From contig CM055279.1 of the NCBI GenBank assembly GCA_029237695.1, positions 5,412,323 through 5,476,322 of the forward strand: DNA of 64,000 bases, written 5' to 3'. Of the stretch, positions 63,206 through 64,000 are shown piece after piece; the first letter of the stretch is position 1, and every line of letters starts with the position of its first letter. Origin of the DNA: Conchocele bisecta. Its lineage: Eukaryota > Mollusca > Bivalvia > Lucinida > Thyasiridae. The notes beneath the pieces are model-generated. The model searched no databases. It saw nothing but the letters and a program-made list of their open reading frames with translations, and was not told the DNA's origin. Both the position numbers and the translations under genes were made by a program.

Positions 63206-63480
63206 CCCAGGGTTTACAACGTGTGCATAAATTAGTGGATAACCGACAGATAATCAATCATAATCTACACTTGTTTTTAACAAGAATTACATTAGTTTGA
63301 CAGCAGCTCCACATGACTGAATATATTTCCATAAACACACAAACGAGTGCAACAGTATGCTGACAATTCTGATCAAATATCATACTCTTGCATGTAGCCT
63401 GATAACAATCTATATGGCATGTTAGCAGCATGAAATGTTTCATTAAATGAATTACGGAAAGTGCAGTTTGTTTATTTGTT
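63206..63480. other. AT-rich intergenic DNA, nothing recognised
   Basis: No ORF with features, no strong hairpin. Confidence 0.45.
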
Positions 63481-64000
63481 TAATTACAAAAAAGAAACTA
63501 TATATTCAGCCCTGGAATCAGAATAATCCTGATCTGATACCAGGTCCTCACCATACCAGAATCACGTGGCCCCCTCCCAAAAACAGTAAGATCAGTTTTG
63601 CTTGTTTGTTGGGGTTTAACGGCCTATCAACATTTAAGGCCGGGTCAATGTTTGTTTGTTGGGGTTTAACGGCCTATCAACATTTAAGGCCGGGTCAATG
63701 TTTGTTTGTTGGGGTTTAACGGCCTATCAACATTTAAGGCCGGGTCAATGTTTGTTTGTTGGGGTTTAACGGCCTATCAACAGCTAAGGTAATTTAAGGC
63801 CCGGTCAATGGGTTAAGTACTAAATCCCATATATTACAAGTACATGTACAAATGGGGGGAAAATCTCAAAATCAGAACTGAATATTTACAATAACAAAAC
63901 TATATATTCAGCACCGAAATCAGAATAATCCGGATCTGATGCCAGGTCCTCGCCAAACCAAAAGCAGTAGGATCAGTAATAATCTTAATACTTTTATAAT
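63480..64000 (+). repeat. Dispersed repeat R-F, copies 2 and 3, with 50-bp tandem array
   Basis: Two copies of the actatatattcagc...ccaggtcctc block (63498 and 63900). Between them (63604-63800) are four tandem 50-bp units with ggggtttaacggcctatcaa and ttaaggccgggtcaatg. Runs off the window end. Confidence 0.75.

Overview
The window is animal nuclear DNA: AT-rich, intron-containing genes with GT-AG splice sites, and a very high load of retrotransposons, palindromic MITEs, foldback elements and microsatellites. A bivalve mollusc is the best guess. The dispersed element at about 59.2-60.4 kb has ends I associate with bivalve genomes, a CR1-type retrotransposon carries a 2A-like motif of a kind reported from mollusc elements, and there is a secreted Gly/Met-rich protein resembling bivalve ligament or shell proteins. 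The species is not determined.

Layout. Positions 1-4.4 kb hold a decayed DIRS/Ngaro-type tyrosine-recombinase retrotransposon (+ strand: gag-like ORF with a Cys/His cluster, RT-RNase H, tyrosine recombinase). From 5.7 to 44.0 kb the minus strand carries one large polycystin-1-like gene. I traced 27 exons from a signal-peptide exon at 44.0 kb to a terminal exon at 5.7-7.0 kb. All junctions are in phase and give 2,436 codons plus stop: signal peptide, novel N-terminal region, REJ region, GPS, TM1, PLAT/LH2, then ten more TM segments including the polycystin channel module. Its introns hold most of the repeats, including a degraded CR1-like LINE (25.5-29.4 kb, minus strand), a second LINE 3' fragment (21.9-22.6 kb), a tRNA-derived SINE (43.1-43.4 kb), VNTRs and many hairpin MITEs.

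From 44.0 to 51.0 kb there is repeat-rich intergenic DNA. A plus-strand gene follows at 51.0-55.4 kb (or 55.6 kb): a signal-peptide exon, a Gly/Met-rich exon and a third exon with a 24-bp tandem array coding for an eight-residue Gly-Met-Pro repeat. It is interrupted by an apparent frameshift, and a cysteine-rich reading frame follows. The last 8 kb (55.6-64 kb) is repeats only.

How the parts relate. The polycystin-like protein is expected to be a membrane receptor/channel subunit acting with a PKD2-type partner. The Gly/Met protein is expected to be an extracellular structural protein. Nothing shows that the two work together. The main points of interest are the Gly/Met gene with its frame problem, a basic R-K-K-R site next to a non-canonical GPS in the polycystin, three TIR elements with internal tandem arrays ending in an inverted unit, and several nested or paralogous empty-site insertions.
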